This document shows, one piece after another, positions 8,316-16,077 of a stretch of DNA of 17,135 bases. Below the pieces are notes generated by a model. It did not search any database and had not been told where the DNA came from. It worked only from the letters and a program-made list of their open reading frames with translations. The position numbers and the translations under genes were made by a program. Source of the DNA: Tannerella sp. GTDB lineage: Bacteria > Bacteroidota > Bacteroidia > Bacteroidales > Tannerellaceae. The stretch lies in NCBI GenBank assembly GCA_031263835.1, contig JAISEZ010000254.1, positions 1-17,135 on the forward strand, given 5' to 3'. Numbering within the stretch: the first letter of the stretch is position 1; each line of letters opens with the position of its first letter.

Positions 8316-8347
8316 TTTGGTGGGTAGCTATTTTGGTTATACTTTTG
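8316..8347 (+). promoter_or_regulatory. consensus Bacteroidetes promoter of the small membrane gene
   Basis: TTTG (8316-8319), a 20-bp spacer and TACTTTTG (8340-8347) match the TTTG-N19-21-TAnnTTTG consensus. It is the only promoter in the window with a full match to both boxes. The start codon is 26 nt downstream. Confidence 0.75.
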
Positions 8348-8373
8348 TGACATAAATTTAAGTGGAACGGAAG

Positions 8374-8550
8374 ATGGACAAAATTTTGAATCAAATGGAA
8401 TCGATTGAACATAACGTCAGCAAGATGCTGGAAAAAAATGATACGTTTCAAATGTTGAAAGATGAATTGCGGTCACTGCTTGTCGGATTGTTTGTCAGTG
8501 TAATTGGTTTGGCTGCTGTAGGTACTTTAGTTTTTTGGGTTTTAAAATGA
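8374..8550 (+). CDS. small single-pass membrane protein, unknown function (58 aa)
   Basis: The product begins MDKILNQMESIEHNVSKMLEK, with about 34 polar, heptad-like residues that could form a short coiled coil, followed by one membrane span (LLVGLFVSVIGLAAVGTLVFWVL, about 35-57). I recognise no family. The ATG at 8374 is preferred over an in-frame GTG at 8362, which would sit only a few bases after the expected transcription start. The gene has its own consensus promoter and a strong terminator, and is AT-richer than its neighbours, suggesting an independent, possibly acquired unit. A toxin-like or stress membrane peptide is conceivable, but nothing in the sequence establishes this. Confidence 0.75.
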   Translation: MDKILNQMESIEHNVSKMLEKNDTFQMLKDELRSLLVGLFVSVIGLAAVGTLVFWVLK

Positions 8551-8562
8551 AAGGTTGTTGGG

Positions 8563-8602
8563 AAACCGGTCGGAGATTTATTCTTTCGACCGGTTTTTTT
8601 TT
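8563..8602 (+). terminator. Rho-independent terminator
   Basis: The 10-bp perfect stem AAACCGGTCG / CGACCGGTTT (8563-8572 and 8587-8596), with a 14-nt AT-rich loop, is followed by a run of T to 8602. It begins 12 bp after the small membrane gene. Confidence 0.88.
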
Positions 8603-8618
8603 GTGCCCTGCCCCCCTC

Positions 8619-8768
8619 CAATGTCATCAAGTTAAGGACTGACGCCGTATGGCGTCTGATTTGGATAACCCCGTGCAACCCCAAGCGAAGTGAAGGGGGC
8701 AGCTCGGGGTTATCCGTATTGGACACCTTCGGCGTCCCCCGGCATTATTCCTTCACTTGATGACATTG
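8619..8768. mobile_element. 150-bp palindromic MITE-like element
   Basis: Terminal inverted repeats of 20 bp (8619-8638 and 8749-8768) match with one mismatch; the left one is CAATGTCATCAAGTTAAGGA. Inside are a second 11-bp inverted pair (GGATAACCCCG at 8663-8673, CGGGGTTATCC at 8705-8715) and two small hairpins, GACGCC-GTAT-GGCGTC (8641-8656) and a near-copy at 8722-8736. There is no coding capacity. The size, terminal repeats and nested folding suggest a non-autonomous transposable element or an intergenic palindromic repeat unit. A structured RNA is the alternative. No clear target duplication flanks it. Confidence 0.65.
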
Positions 8769-8831
8769 CCCTGTTCCTCTTTCAACTTTTTTGAGCGGGC
8801 GCACCATATAAAAAATAACGCAAACAGGGTA

Positions 8832-8863
8832 TTTCGTTTCCCCGAAATCAAGATTACCTTTGC
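8832..8863 (+). promoter_or_regulatory. promoter of the PLP-enzyme gene, with overlapping dyad
   Basis: TACCTTTGC (8855-8863) matches the -7 consensus; TTTC (8832-8835), 19 bp upstream, is a one-mismatch -33 box. A 6-bp dyad, ATTTCG (8831-8836) and CGAAAT (8843-8848), covers the -33 region and could be an operator. The -7 box ends 27 nt before the ATG. Confidence 0.6.
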
Positions 8864-8890
8864 CGCCGTTATACAAAACAATTATCAGAC

Positions 8891-10105
8891 ATGGATACAA
8901 CTTTATTATCAAAGGTCGGCGAACAGACAAAAGCCATTCACGCAGGTGAATCGCCCGACCCGTTTACACGTGCTTCCGCACCGAATCTGGTCATGTCGAC
9001 GACCTTTACCGTCGACAGCGATACGGCCTTTTCCGTAGAGGGTATGGAAGAAAATGACACCTGGATTTATACCCGGTGGGGCAATCCGACCGTTCACCGG
9101 CTGGAAACAAAACTGGCGGCACTGGAAGAGGCAGAGACGGCTGTGGCATTTGCCAGCGGGATGAGCGCGATTACGGCGTTGCTGCTGCACGAACTCAAGG
9201 CGGGTGACCATGCGGTGGTAAGCGACGTGGCATACGCTGCCCTGTCCGAGATGACCAATGAACTGATTCCGGCGCTGCATATTGAAATCACCAAGGTCGA
9301 TACGTCGGATTTGCGTGCGGTGGAAGCCGCTCTGCGCCCCCGCACACGCCTTGTCTATATCGAGACGCCCTGCAATCCGCTGTTGCGGCTGACGGACATC
9401 GAAGCCGTGGCGAAGCTGGCACACCGTGCCGGCGCGAAACTGGCGACAGATTCGACGTTTGCCACTCCGGCGGCTACCCGGCCATTGCAACTGGGCGCCG
9501 ATTTCGTCATCCATTCGCTGACCAAATACCTGGGCGGTCACGGTGATGCGCTGGGCGGCGTGATTCTGGGTGCGAAGGCAGACCTGGTTCCCCTGCGCAA
9601 AAAGACGGCCATCCGTCTGGGCGGGACATTAAGCCCCTTCAATGCGTGGCTGATTCTGAGAGGACTGGCTACGTTTCCTCTCCGCATGAGGGTACACCAG
9701 GAGAATGCACTGGCGGTAGCCGCCTGGCTGGAGCGGCATCCGAAAGTAAAGCGGGTAATTTACCCCGGTTTGCCTTCACATCCGCAACATGCGCTGGCGC
9801 AAAAACAGATGAAGAACTTTTCCGGTATCCTTACGTTTCAACTGGAAAACGGCCGGGAGGCGGCGCGACAACTGGCCGGGAGGCTGAAAATCATTCATTA
9901 TGCCGTTTCGCTGGGGCATCACCGTTCACTTCTTTTCTACCTCCACGGCGAAGATTTGCTGCAAACGTCGTTCAGGTTTGCCGCACCCGAACAGCTGGCG
10001 TCGTGGAAGACCTTTGCCGGTGACGGGATTTTCCGGTTATCCGTCGGGCTGGAAGATGCGGACGACCTTATCGCCGACCTGAAACAGGCGCTGGAGAGTC
10101 AGTAG
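8891..10105 (+). CDS. PLP-dependent trans-sulfuration enzyme (cystathionine gamma-synthase / gamma-lyase type)
   Basis: This 404-aa protein belongs to the Cys/Met metabolism PLP family, which forms or cleaves cystathionine, homocysteine or methionine. YTRWGNPTVHRLE (60-72) is the family phosphate-binding region, FASGMSA (87-93) the cofactor loop, TPCNPL (159-164) a substrate-binding segment, and K212 in HSLTKYLGGHGDALGG the PLP lysine. D187 in ATDSTF replaces the more usual DNTF context. The common YG(G/C)T segment appears as VAYAALSE (113-120), keeping a tyrosine but not the glycine-threonine, so specificity cannot be assigned; methionine gamma-lyase, cystathionine synthase and beta/gamma-lyase all remain possible. 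It is a single-gene unit with its own promoter. Confidence 0.88.
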   Translation: MDTTLLSKVGEQTKAIHAGESPDPFTRASAPNLVMSTTFTVDSDTAFSVEGMEENDTWIYTRWGNPTVHRLETKLAALEEAETAVAFASGMSAITALLLHELKAGDHAVVSDVAYAALSEMTNELIPALHIEITKVDTSDLRAVEAALRPRTRLVYIETPCNPLLRLTDIEAVAKLAHRAGAKLATDSTFATPAATRPLQLGADFVIHSLTKYLGGHGDALGGVILGAKADLVPLRKKTAIRLGGTLSPFNAWLILRGLATFPLRMRVHQENALAVAAWLERHPKVKRVIYPGLPSHPQHALAQKQMKNFSGILTFQLENGREAARQLAGRLKIIHYAVSLGHHRSLLFYLHGEDLLQTSFRFAAPEQLASWKTFAGDGIFRLSVGLEDADDLIADLKQALESQ

Positions 10106-10107
10106 AT

Positions 10108-10135
10108 AGTAGTTAGTAGTCAGTAGTTAGTAGTA
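10108..10135. repeat. 14-bp tandem repeat, two copies
   Basis: AGTAGTTAGTAGTC (10108-10121) is followed by AGTAGTTAGTAGTA (10122-10135). The first copy starts 3 bp after the stop of the PLP-enzyme gene. The reverse complement of the repeat at 137-164 (AGTGGTTAGTGATT) has the same length and skeleton. Confidence 0.75.
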
Positions 10136-10230
10136 AAGCCACAGTTCCATCGACAAAACCGAATTGCCGTACAGCGAACCTGCCTGCTACTATTCTACTT
10201 AGGCATTGTCTGAAAATCAACAGGACATTT

Positions 10231-10324
10231 CCGGACTGCTTTGCTTTGCTTCGTTCCTCGCAACTCCTCGCAGGGACGGGGCGACGGGCGTTCGTTTTTC
10301 CGGCGGTCGCTACGCCGCCCGTCC
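10231..10324. repeat. REP-like palindromic intergenic sequence
   Basis: Read on the minus strand, this contains GCGAGGAGTTGCGAGGA, CGAAGCAAAGCAAAG and then TCCGG, resembling the GCGAGGAGCGAAGC-type repeats seen in many bacterial genomes. Next to it, GACGGGCG (10283-10290) pairs with CGCCCGTC (10316-10323), with an inner CGGCG/CGCCG stem. The hairpin abuts the stop codon of the minus-strand glycosyltransferase gene and may help end that operon, though it lacks a U-tract. The rest of 10136-10230 shows nothing I can name. Confidence 0.5.
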
Positions 10325-11314
10325 TTATTTATAGAAGGTTTTCTCGAAGGCGGAGAACGCTTCCCTGCCCAATATTATCCGGTTCCAGACGCCCGACAGG
10401 AAACCGCATCCGTAGCCTGTCAGCTGGATAAAGGAAGCAATCACGGCCAGGAGGCCAATCCACAGGTTTTTGTTCCGGAGCGCGGCGTCCACACAGACCA
10501 AAACCGCGTAGAGCAGTATCGGCAAAAGACTCCATACGCAGAAGAAACTCCCGCACAGGAGGCAGAATACCCCCAGCGTGAACGCGGCCGGCAACAGATG
10601 AACCGCCTTCAGGGAATGGGGGTACTTCCTGTAAAGGTTGATGCGGGCAATGCCGGAGTTATAGACTTGCCGGTAGAACTTTTTCCAGTCCGTACGGCGC
10701 TTGTGGTACACCCACGCGGACGGAAACAGGCAAACCCTGTACCCGGCTTCGTATATCCGGATGCTGAAATCAATGTCTTCGCCGAAGCGCATCTTCGAAA
10801 ATCCGCCCAGTTCTTCATATACCTTCCTGCGTATCCCCATGTTATAGCTGCGGGGATAAAACCGGTCCAGTTTCTTCCTGCCGCCCCGTATGCCGCCCGT
10901 TGTGAAAAAGGAAGTCATTGAGTAATTGATGGCTTTCTGGACATTCGTAAAGCGGGCGGAGGCCCTGTCCGGCCCGCCGAAGGCATCCGCATCCGTCCGG
11001 CTCAACTCTTCCGATACGGCCTGTACATAACCGGGCGGCAGGATGCAGTCGGAATCCAGCACTATCAGGTATTCCCCGGAAGCCTTTGTCGCTCCGTAGT
11101 TGCGGGCCTGACCGGGGCCTCCGTTGGGAATACGGTAATAGGCGACGGACAGGCGGTCTGCGTATGTGCGGACGACGTCTTCGCACGTGACGGCAGAACC
11201 GTCCTCCACAATGATTACTTCAAAATCCTTGGCGGTCTGAAGCGTCAGGCTTTCCAGCAGTTCCGCCACTTCGTCCGGACGGTTGTACACCGGTATGACA
11301 AGAGAAAACAGCAT
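10325..11314 (-). CDS. family 2 glycosyltransferase with C-terminal membrane segments
   Basis: It probably transfers a sugar from a nucleotide donor to a lipid-linked or surface glycan at the inner membrane. The 329-aa product starts MLFSLVIPVYNRPDEV, the usual GT-A opening, followed by VEDGS (36-40) and the metal-binding DxD in LDSDC (86-90). FGEDIDFSIRI in the middle probably carries the catalytic acid. Hydrophobic stretches near residues 230-295 suggest two to four membrane spans. An in-frame TTG at 11326 directly abuts the upstream stop (TGATTG) and could initiate instead; the ATG at 11314 is preferred because homologues as I recall them begin at this point. Last gene of the ruvB operon; the acceptor is unknown. 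Confidence 0.9.
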   Translation of the reverse strand: MLFSLVIPVYNRPDEVAELLESLTLQTAKDFEVIIVEDGSAVTCEDVVRTYADRLSVAYYRIPNGGPGQARNYGATKASGEYLIVLDSDCILPPGYVQAVSEELSRTDADAFGGPDRASARFTNVQKAINYSMTSFFTTGGIRGGRKKLDRFYPRSYNMGIRRKVYEELGGFSKMRFGEDIDFSIRIYEAGYRVCLFPSAWVYHKRRTDWKKFYRQVYNSGIARINLYRKYPHSLKAVHLLPAAFTLGVFCLLCGSFFCVWSLLPILLYAVLVCVDAALRNKNLWIGLLAVIASFIQLTGYGCGFLSGVWNRIILGREAFSAFEKTFYK

Positions 11315-11326
11315 GTCAGCGGTCAA

Positions 11327-13471
11327 TCAGTTTACCAGCTTCAGTTCCTGAATCAGGCGCGGGCATCTGCCCCACCTGTCGATGATGTAGAGCACGTAGC
11401 GGATGTCCACGCCAATGCAGCGCTGCAGGTCGGGTTCAAAGGCGATGTCGCCGCTCATCGCCTCCCAGTTGCCGTCGAACGCCAGACCTATCAGGCGGGC
11501 GTTCCGGTCGAGTATCGGACTGCCCGAATTGCCGCCGGTGATGTCGTTGTTGGTCAGGAAACAGACCTGCAACTCGCCCTTTTCGTTGGCATAGGGAGCG
11601 AAATCCCGGTTTTCAAGCATACGGACGATTTCCGGCTGCATCCAGAACTCGTCGTTCGTCACGTCTTCCTTTTCCAGCACTCCCTTTTCGGTCGAATAGT
11701 AATCATACCACGTGGCGTCGAAGGGATGATAGCCGCCGACGGAACCGTAACTCAGACGCATGGTGAAATTCGCGTCCGAATAGAAACTCCGTTCGGGATA
11801 CATTTCCTGCAGGCCGGTCAGGTAGAGCCTTTCGCCCTTGTCGATGTCGTTACTGGACGAATAGGTCCGGTACTGGAGTTCGTAGAGGGCAAGCAGCGCG
11901 GACAGGTACAGGTCGATGGCCGGGTCTTCCTTCATTACCTTGCCGTACGCCTTTTTGTCTTTCAGCAGGGCGGACACGCTTTCGTATGACAGTATCTCCG
12001 ACTTTTTGAATACGTCCGCCGCATATTTGTCATAATTGCCTTTATACTTTTTGTCTATGCTCTTATAAATCTCCGGCCGGTAGGCTTCCGGAACGCGCTG
12101 CCTGACAATCTTCATCATCGCGGCCAGCACCTTCCGGTCTACCTCCGGCTCGTAATCGTTGAAAAACGGCCGGAACTGGGAGGTCAGCACGTCCTCGATT
12201 TCTTCCGGAGTACTGTATTTCACATCCGAGGTGCCCATCATGCGCGCCAGACGGAATATTTCCGTCCCGTTGGCGAACGCCTCCAGCAGGTAGGTCGTGT
12301 AGCGCTGGTGTTCGTTGGTTTCCGTGTATCCCTTCTCCAGCAGGCTCAGCGCCTCGCCGTATTTCGCCTTCCGTTCGGGCGTCTGTTCCGCCCACGCGGC
12401 AAAGGCGGCTTCTTCGGCTTTTTTCCGTTCGATGATGCGCAGGTTGGCCAGTCCGCGGTTCATGCCGATGGAGTTTTTCCAGTAATTGGAACTGCCGGCG
12501 TATTTGGATGCGTACTTGATGCGTACGGCATCGCTGGCAAGCATGGCCTCCTTCCAGATGTCCTGCTTGATTCCGCGCACTTCGATACGCGGCTTGTTGC
12601 TGTTCTCGATGCGCTGTTCCACACCCCACGAGCACAGGTGGCGTTCGGTAGAGCCGGGAAAGCCCAGCGTCATGGCAAAATCCCTGTCCCGGTAGCCCTG
12701 AAGGGAAACTTCGGCCACATATTTAGGATGATAGGGACGGTTGTCGGGGGCATATTCCGCCGGGCGGTTGTCGGCGCCGGCATAGACGCGGAAGACGGAG
12801 AAGTCGCCCGTATGGCGCGGCCACATCCAGTTGTCCGTGTCGCCGCCGAACTTGCCGACCGAACTGGGCGGCGCAAAGACCAGACGCACGTCGTAGAATA
12901 TTTCGTAGGTAACCAGATAGTATTTGTTGTTACTGTAGAAGGGAATGACCTCGGCGGAAAGGAACCTGTCCATCCCGATGGAGTCGCAAATGGCCATGCT
13001 GATGGAATCGGCAATGCTGATACGCCTGTATTCGTCGTCGATGCCGGCCACCGCCGGCAAAATCCGGTCGCTCACGTCAACCGTCTCTTTCAGGTAGCGG
13101 ACGCTCATATCCGCGGCCGGGAGCTCTTCCGACGGGCTTTGGGAGGTAAAGCCGTCTTTCAGGTAATCGCGGTCAACGCTGCTCAACTGCTGAATGGACG
13201 CGAATCCGCAATGATGATTCGTGAAAATCAGCCCTTCGCCGGATACCGTGATACCCGTACAGCCTCCTCCGAAAATGACGACTGCGTTCGCCACACAGGG
13301 GAGGGAATCATTATACAGCTGCTCGAAGGACGAACTGAATCCCAGTTCCTTCATTCGCGCCATGTTCCGTTCGTTCAACTCTTTCAATACCCACATGCCC
13401 TCATCGGCGTGTGCGGCGTGCATACCGGCCAGCAGCAACAGGGCTGCACCTACTTTTTTTACTTGTTTCAT
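11327..13471 (-). CDS. S46 family dipeptidyl-peptidase, DPP7-like
   Basis: A secreted serine exopeptidase predicted to remove dipeptides from peptide N-termini in the periplasm. The 714 aa is standard length. The signal peptide MKQVKKVGAALLLLAGMHAAHA is followed by mature DEGMW. The triad candidates are H87 in TNHHC, D223 in TGDFSVFRVY and S649 in GGNSGSP; the His-Asp spacing of 136 equals that reported for DPP7 (H89/D225). The residue 18 after the serine is Gly667 (LAFDGNWEA), where DPP11 enzymes have an arginine that selects Asp/Glu, so a DPP7-type preference for hydrophobic P1 residues is inferred. It starts 14 nt after the flippase stop; its stop touches the glycosyltransferase start region. 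Confidence 0.93.
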   Translation of the reverse strand: MKQVKKVGAALLLLAGMHAAHADEGMWVLKELNERNMARMKELGFSSSFEQLYNDSLPCVANAVVIFGGGCTGITVSGEGLIFTNHHCGFASIQQLSSVDRDYLKDGFTSQSPSEELPAADMSVRYLKETVDVSDRILPAVAGIDDEYRRISIADSISMAICDSIGMDRFLSAEVIPFYSNNKYYLVTYEIFYDVRLVFAPPSSVGKFGGDTDNWMWPRHTGDFSVFRVYAGADNRPAEYAPDNRPYHPKYVAEVSLQGYRDRDFAMTLGFPGSTERHLCSWGVEQRIENSNKPRIEVRGIKQDIWKEAMLASDAVRIKYASKYAGSSNYWKNSIGMNRGLANLRIIERKKAEEAAFAAWAEQTPERKAKYGEALSLLEKGYTETNEHQRYTTYLLEAFANGTEIFRLARMMGTSDVKYSTPEEIEDVLTSQFRPFFNDYEPEVDRKVLAAMMKIVRQRVPEAYRPEIYKSIDKKYKGNYDKYAADVFKKSEILSYESVSALLKDKKAYGKVMKEDPAIDLYLSALLALYELQYRTYSSSNDIDKGERLYLTGLQEMYPERSFYSDANFTMRLSYGSVGGYHPFDATWYDYYSTEKGVLEKEDVTNDEFWMQPEIVRMLENRDFAPYANEKGELQVCFLTNNDITGGNSGSPILDRNARLIGLAFDGNWEAMSGDIAFEPDLQRCIGVDIRYVLYIIDRWGRCPRLIQELKLVN

Positions 13472-13485
13472 CTGTTTCTTCTCAA

Positions 13486-15018
13486 TTATTTATTTGTTTG
13501 TGTAAAATATTTCTTTTTCATCCGCTCCAGGCGGGAACCGATGCAGGGAATGTCCCGCAGCGGAAGTTCTTTTTTGACAATATACCCGGCCAGCAGCAAC
13601 CACAGCGCCGTACGGTAGGACAGGCGCAGGTAGATATTTTCGATGGGCGGACACATGCCGGCAACGTACAGTCCGGCGGCCAGCAGGCCATAGCGTCCGG
13701 CCGAACGCAGGTCGTAGGCGACGGGGTATTTTTTCTGTCCTGTGAAATAGGAAAGCGTCATCATCAGCAGATTGCTCGCGAAGGACGCCCAGGCGCAGGC
13801 CATGAATCCGTAGCGCGGCACAAAGAGGAGGATGATGGCGACGGTCATCACGCAGCCGATGGTGGAAAAGCGGCCGCCCCAGACCGTGCGGTCGGTCAGC
13901 TTGTACCACACGGACAGATTGAAGTATATCCCGTAGAACAGTTCCCCCAGCATGACTACCGGGACAACGCTCAGGCCCGGATAGTAGGCCGGCTCTACGA
14001 AATATTTCAGCAGGTCGATATAAAACATCACCCCCAGGAAAAGCGCCAGCGAGCAGATGATAAAGTATTTCATCACCTGCGCATACGCGTGGCGGCTGTC
14101 CTGTTCCCTGTTTTTGGCGAAGATGAACGGGTCGTAGGCATACCGGAAGGCCTGAATGAACATCACCATCACCACCGCAATCTTGAAGCAGGCGCCGTAG
14201 ATTCCCAGCTGGGCATTGGCATACGCCCTGTCTTCGAACAGAAAGGGAAACAGGATTTTGTCGGCGCTCTGGTTGAAAATCCCGGCGACGCCCAGAATCA
14301 GGACGGGAAAGGAATAGGTCAGCATCGGCTTCAGCCGTTGCAGGTCCATTTTCGCACGCAGCCCCGGCAGCAGGTCCGGCAGCAGGACGAGAAAGACCAG
14401 CACGGACGCAAACGCATTGGATACAAAAATATAACCCGCTCCATAGTCGGGCCGGTAGAACCACTCCATCGACGCCGGATGCAGGCGGTGCAGCCACGGA
14501 CATATCACCAGAAAGAAAATGTTCAGGCCGATGTTCAGGCCGATGTTCAGCAGCTTGATGCCCGTAAAGCGGAGGGCTTTGCCGCGGTAGCGCAGGTAAG
14601 CGAACGGAATGCAGCAGAAAGCGTCGAGGGCCGCGATGCCGGCAATCATTCCGATGTATTCCGGATGAGCGGCGTAGCCCGCCGCCCGGCTGAGCGGCTG
14701 CAAAAACAGCAGACAGGCCGTCAGAAACAGGGTCGAGGTGACGGCCGTGCTGTACAGCGCCGTGCCGTAAACCCGCATCGGTTCGGTTTCTTCCTTCCTG
14801 TTGACGAAACGGAAAAAGCCCGTCTCCATGCCGTATGTCAGTATGACCAGCAGCAGCGCCGTCCATCCGTAGAGGTTGGTGACGATGCCGTATTCTCCGG
14901 TATTGTCCAGCACCCGCACATACAGGGGAACCAGCATCCAGTTCAAAAGGCGCCCGATAATGCTGCTCAGCCCGTAAACAGCCGTGTCTTTTGCCAGTCG
15001 TCCGATTCCTTCCGCCAT
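13486..15018 (-). CDS. Wzx/MurJ-like polysaccharide flippase
   Basis: A 510-aa multi-spanning inner-membrane protein of the polysaccharide biosynthesis (MVF) superfamily, predicted to flip lipid-linked glycans across the membrane. It begins LAKDTAVYGLSSIIGRLLNWMLVPLYVRVL, the typical first helix of these transporters, and has about 12-14 hydrophobic segments separated by short basic loops, with a basic tail (RLERMKKKYF). A 12-bp DNA duplication at 14521-14550 gives the repeated LNIGLNIGLNI inside a membrane helix. It starts 3 nt after the ruvB stop, so translation is likely coupled. Pairing with the downstream glycosyltransferase suggests a surface-glycan role. The substrate cannot be read from sequence. 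Confidence 0.9.
   Translation of the reverse strand: MAEGIGRLAKDTAVYGLSSIIGRLLNWMLVPLYVRVLDNTGEYGIVTNLYGWTALLLVILTYGMETGFFRFVNRKEETEPMRVYGTALYSTAVTSTLFLTACLLFLQPLSRAAGYAAHPEYIGMIAGIAALDAFCCIPFAYLRYRGKALRFTGIKLLNIGLNIGLNIFFLVICPWLHRLHPASMEWFYRPDYGAGYIFVSNAFASVLVFLVLLPDLLPGLRAKMDLQRLKPMLTYSFPVLILGVAGIFNQSADKILFPFLFEDRAYANAQLGIYGACFKIAVVMVMFIQAFRYAYDPFIFAKNREQDSRHAYAQVMKYFIICSLALFLGVMFYIDLLKYFVEPAYYPGLSVVPVVMLGELFYGIYFNLSVWYKLTDRTVWGGRFSTIGCVMTVAIILLFVPRYGFMACAWASFASNLLMMTLSYFTGQKKYPVAYDLRSAGRYGLLAAGLYVAGMCPPIENIYLRLSYRTALWLLLAGYIVKKELPLRDIPCIGSRLERMKKKYFTQTNK
14521..14550. repeat. 12-bp in-frame tandem repeat in the flippase gene
   Basis: GTTCAGGCCGAT occurs at 14521-14532 and 14533-14544, followed by GTTCAG. 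It encodes a repeated four-residue block (LNIG) and could change copy number by slippage without shifting the frame. Confidence 0.8.
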
Positions 15019-15021
15019 GCC

Positions 15022-16059
15022 TCAGTGTTCGAATAAGAAACCCTGTCCGGCGACCGCTCCGGGCTTTTTGCCCAGATGTTCGTAAGCCAGCACGGTCACT
15101 TCGCGTCCCCGCGGAGTACGTTTGATAAATCCTTCCTGAATCAGAAACGGCTCGTACACTTCCTCCAGCGTACCCGGGTCTTCGCCCAGCGCCGTGGCAA
15201 TCGTCGTGATGCCGACCGGCCCGCCCTGAAATTTATCAATAATCAGGGTCAGCAGTTTGTTGTCAATCCTGTCCAGCCCGTAGCGGTCGATATGCAGCGC
15301 CTCCAGCGCGTAACAGGCAATGGCCCGGTCGATGCGTCCGTTGCCTTTCACCTGCGCAAAGTCGCGCACGCGGCGCAGCAGGGCATTGGCGACCCGCGGC
15401 GTTCCGCGGCTGCGTCCCGCAATTTCGCGGGCGGCGTCCGTCTCGCAGGCGACGTTCAGGATGTCGGCGCTGCGCAGGACGATTTTCGTAAGCGTCTGCA
15501 CGTCGTAATATTCCAGATGCAGGTTGATGCCGAAGCGCGCACGCAGCGGACTGGTGAGCAACCCGCTGCGGGTAGTCGCGCCAATCAGCGTGAAAGGGGA
15601 GAGGTCAATCTGGATGGAGCGTGCGCTCGGGCCTTTGTCGATTAAGATGTCGATGCGGAAATCTTCCATCGCCGAGTAGAGATATTCCTCTACAATGGGA
15701 CTCAGGCGGTGTATTTCGTCGATAAACAGCACGTCGTTTTTCTCCAGCGACGTGAGCAGTCCGGCCAGGTCGCCCGGTTTGTCGAGCACCGGCCCCGACG
15801 TGACCTTGAAACCGACATTCAATTCGTTGGAAATGATGTTGGACAGCGTTGTTTTGCCCAGCCCCGGAGGGCCGTGCAGCAAGACGTGGTCAAGCGCTTC
15901 CTTCCTCATGCGGGCGGCCTCCACAAACACTTTCAGATTTTCTACCACAGTCGACTGTCCGCTGAAACTCTGAAAAGTAAGCGGCCGCAAGGCGTTTTCG
16001 TATTCCGACTCTGTTTCCGGCTGTTTATTGGCTTGATGTATGTTGAACTTTTCCTCCAT
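15022..16059 (-). CDS. ruvB: Holliday junction branch migration ATPase RuvB
   Basis: The hexameric motor that works with RuvA to move Holliday junctions in recombination and repair. The 345-aa product has Walker A GPPGLGKT (63-70), Walker B with DEIH (114-117), sensor 1 GATTR (160-164), LRARFG (172-177) with the probable arginine finger, and a C-terminal winged helix with [12 protein letters not shown]. The frame extends to an ATG at 16101, but that version would contain the -7 box within its coding sequence; [13 protein letters not shown] at 16059 is the better start. First gene of a four-gene minus-strand operon. Confidence 0.96.
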   Translation of the reverse strand: MEEKFNIHQANKQPETESEYENALRPLTFQSFSGQSTVVENLKVFVEAARMRKEALDHVLLHGPPGLGKTTLSNIISNELNVGFKVTSGPVLDKPGDLAGLLTSLEKNDVLFIDEIHRLSPIVEEYLYSAMEDFRIDILIDKGPSARSIQIDLSPFTLIGATTRSGLLTSPLRARFGINLHLEYYDVQTLTKIVLRSADILNVACETDAAREIAGRSRGTPRVANALLRRVRDFAQVKGNGRIDRAIACYALEALHIDRYGLDRIDNKLLTLIIDKFQGGPVGITTIATALGEDPGTLEEVYEPFLIQEGFIKRTPRGREVTVLAYEHLGKKPGAVAGQGFLFEH

Positions 16060-16077
16060 AGATTCTGCATCGCGGTC

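Noticed and set aside
8769..8829. CCCTGTT / AACAGGG inverted pair before the PLP-enzyme gene
   Set aside because: Seven bases separated by 47 bp is within chance expectation, and it lies upstream of the promoter; it does not resemble a SAM riboswitch.
13411..15036. 541-codon plus-strand frame opposite the flippase, and 436 codons opposite the S46 gene (12308-13618)
   Set aside because: Both lie antisense to well-supported genes and read as low-complexity Gln/Arg/His-rich peptides without motifs.
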